Part shown: positions 32,924 through 32,924 of the stretch, piece by piece
Layout: each line of letters opens with the position of its first letter
Numbering within the stretch: position 1 is the stretch's first letter
DNA from: Mariniphaga sp.
GTDB lineage: Bacteria; Bacteroidota; Bacteroidia; Bacteroidales; Prolixibacteraceae
Reading direction: 5' to 3'
Length of the DNA: 32,924 nt
Assembly: GCA_010906965.1 (NCBI GenBank)
Contig: JAAFHB010000032.1
Location: 1 to 32,924 of the forward strand
Translations under genes and position numbers: made by a program
Notes under the pieces: generated by a model
The model's database searches: none
The model's input: the letters and a program-made list of their open reading frames with translations, nothing else
Told to the model about the DNA's origin: nothing

Positions 32924-32924
32924 T

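Overview
The window looks like chromosomal DNA from a member of the Bacteroidota, most likely a Bacteroidales-type anaerobe or facultative anaerobe. The evidence is the repeated promoter signature TTTG-N17-22-TAnnTTTG in front of many genes, the outer-membrane protein types (a FadL-like and an OprP-like porin), the carotenoid gene set and the protein sequence style. This is inference; there is no rRNA gene in the window. No CRISPR array, tRNA, transposase or phage gene was seen.

Layout. (1) 1-2003: recX (-) and a FadL-type outer-membrane protein (+), closed by a strong terminator. (2) 2032-7460: a (+) operon for molybdenum cofactor (Moco). It starts with a consensus-like promoter and a long folded leader that resembles a Moco riboswitch. 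The genes are a TauE/SafE permease, a MobB-like P-loop protein, moeA, a short moaA, moaC, a MOSC-MogA fusion and mobA. (3) 7461-8638: a repeat-containing gap and a Crp/Fnr-type regulator (-). (4) 8639-11687: a (+) operon of an outer-face rhodanese lipoprotein, an OprP-like porin and an exported two-domain sulfurtransferase. (5) 11780-14956: a (-) operon encoding a Rieske protein and a 901-residue fusion of a b6-type cytochrome b with a 12-haem cytochrome c. (6) 15376-21585: a divergent (+) operon encoding a PsrABC/PhsABC-type molybdoenzyme, two half-size YeeE/YedE transporters and two membrane-anchored rhodanese-fold proteins. Both rhodanese-fold proteins lack the catalytic cysteine and end in Gly-Gly-Gly-Cys. 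(7) 21676-28404: an eight-gene (-) carotenoid operon (crtB, idi, lycopene cyclase, CruF-like, acyltransferase, glycosyltransferase, TPR protein, crtI). (8) 28540-32924: kup, serS, rpmA and rplU (-), ordinary housekeeping genes.

How the parts may fit. Blocks 2-6 read as one sulfur-respiration island. The Moco operon supplies the cofactor for the PsrA-type enzyme. Sulfur compounds cross the outer membrane through the porin and are handled by periplasmic rhodaneses. The membrane complex PsrBC and the Rieske/cytochrome b/12-haem complex connect that chemistry to the quinone pool. The YeeE halves and the GGGC-tailed rhodanese-like proteins look like a sulfur-transfer or uptake device. Whether the enzyme reduces polysulfide, thiosulfate or tetrathionate, or works in the oxidising direction, cannot be told from sequence alone. 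The GGGC pair and the cytochrome b/12-haem fusion are the most unusual items here.
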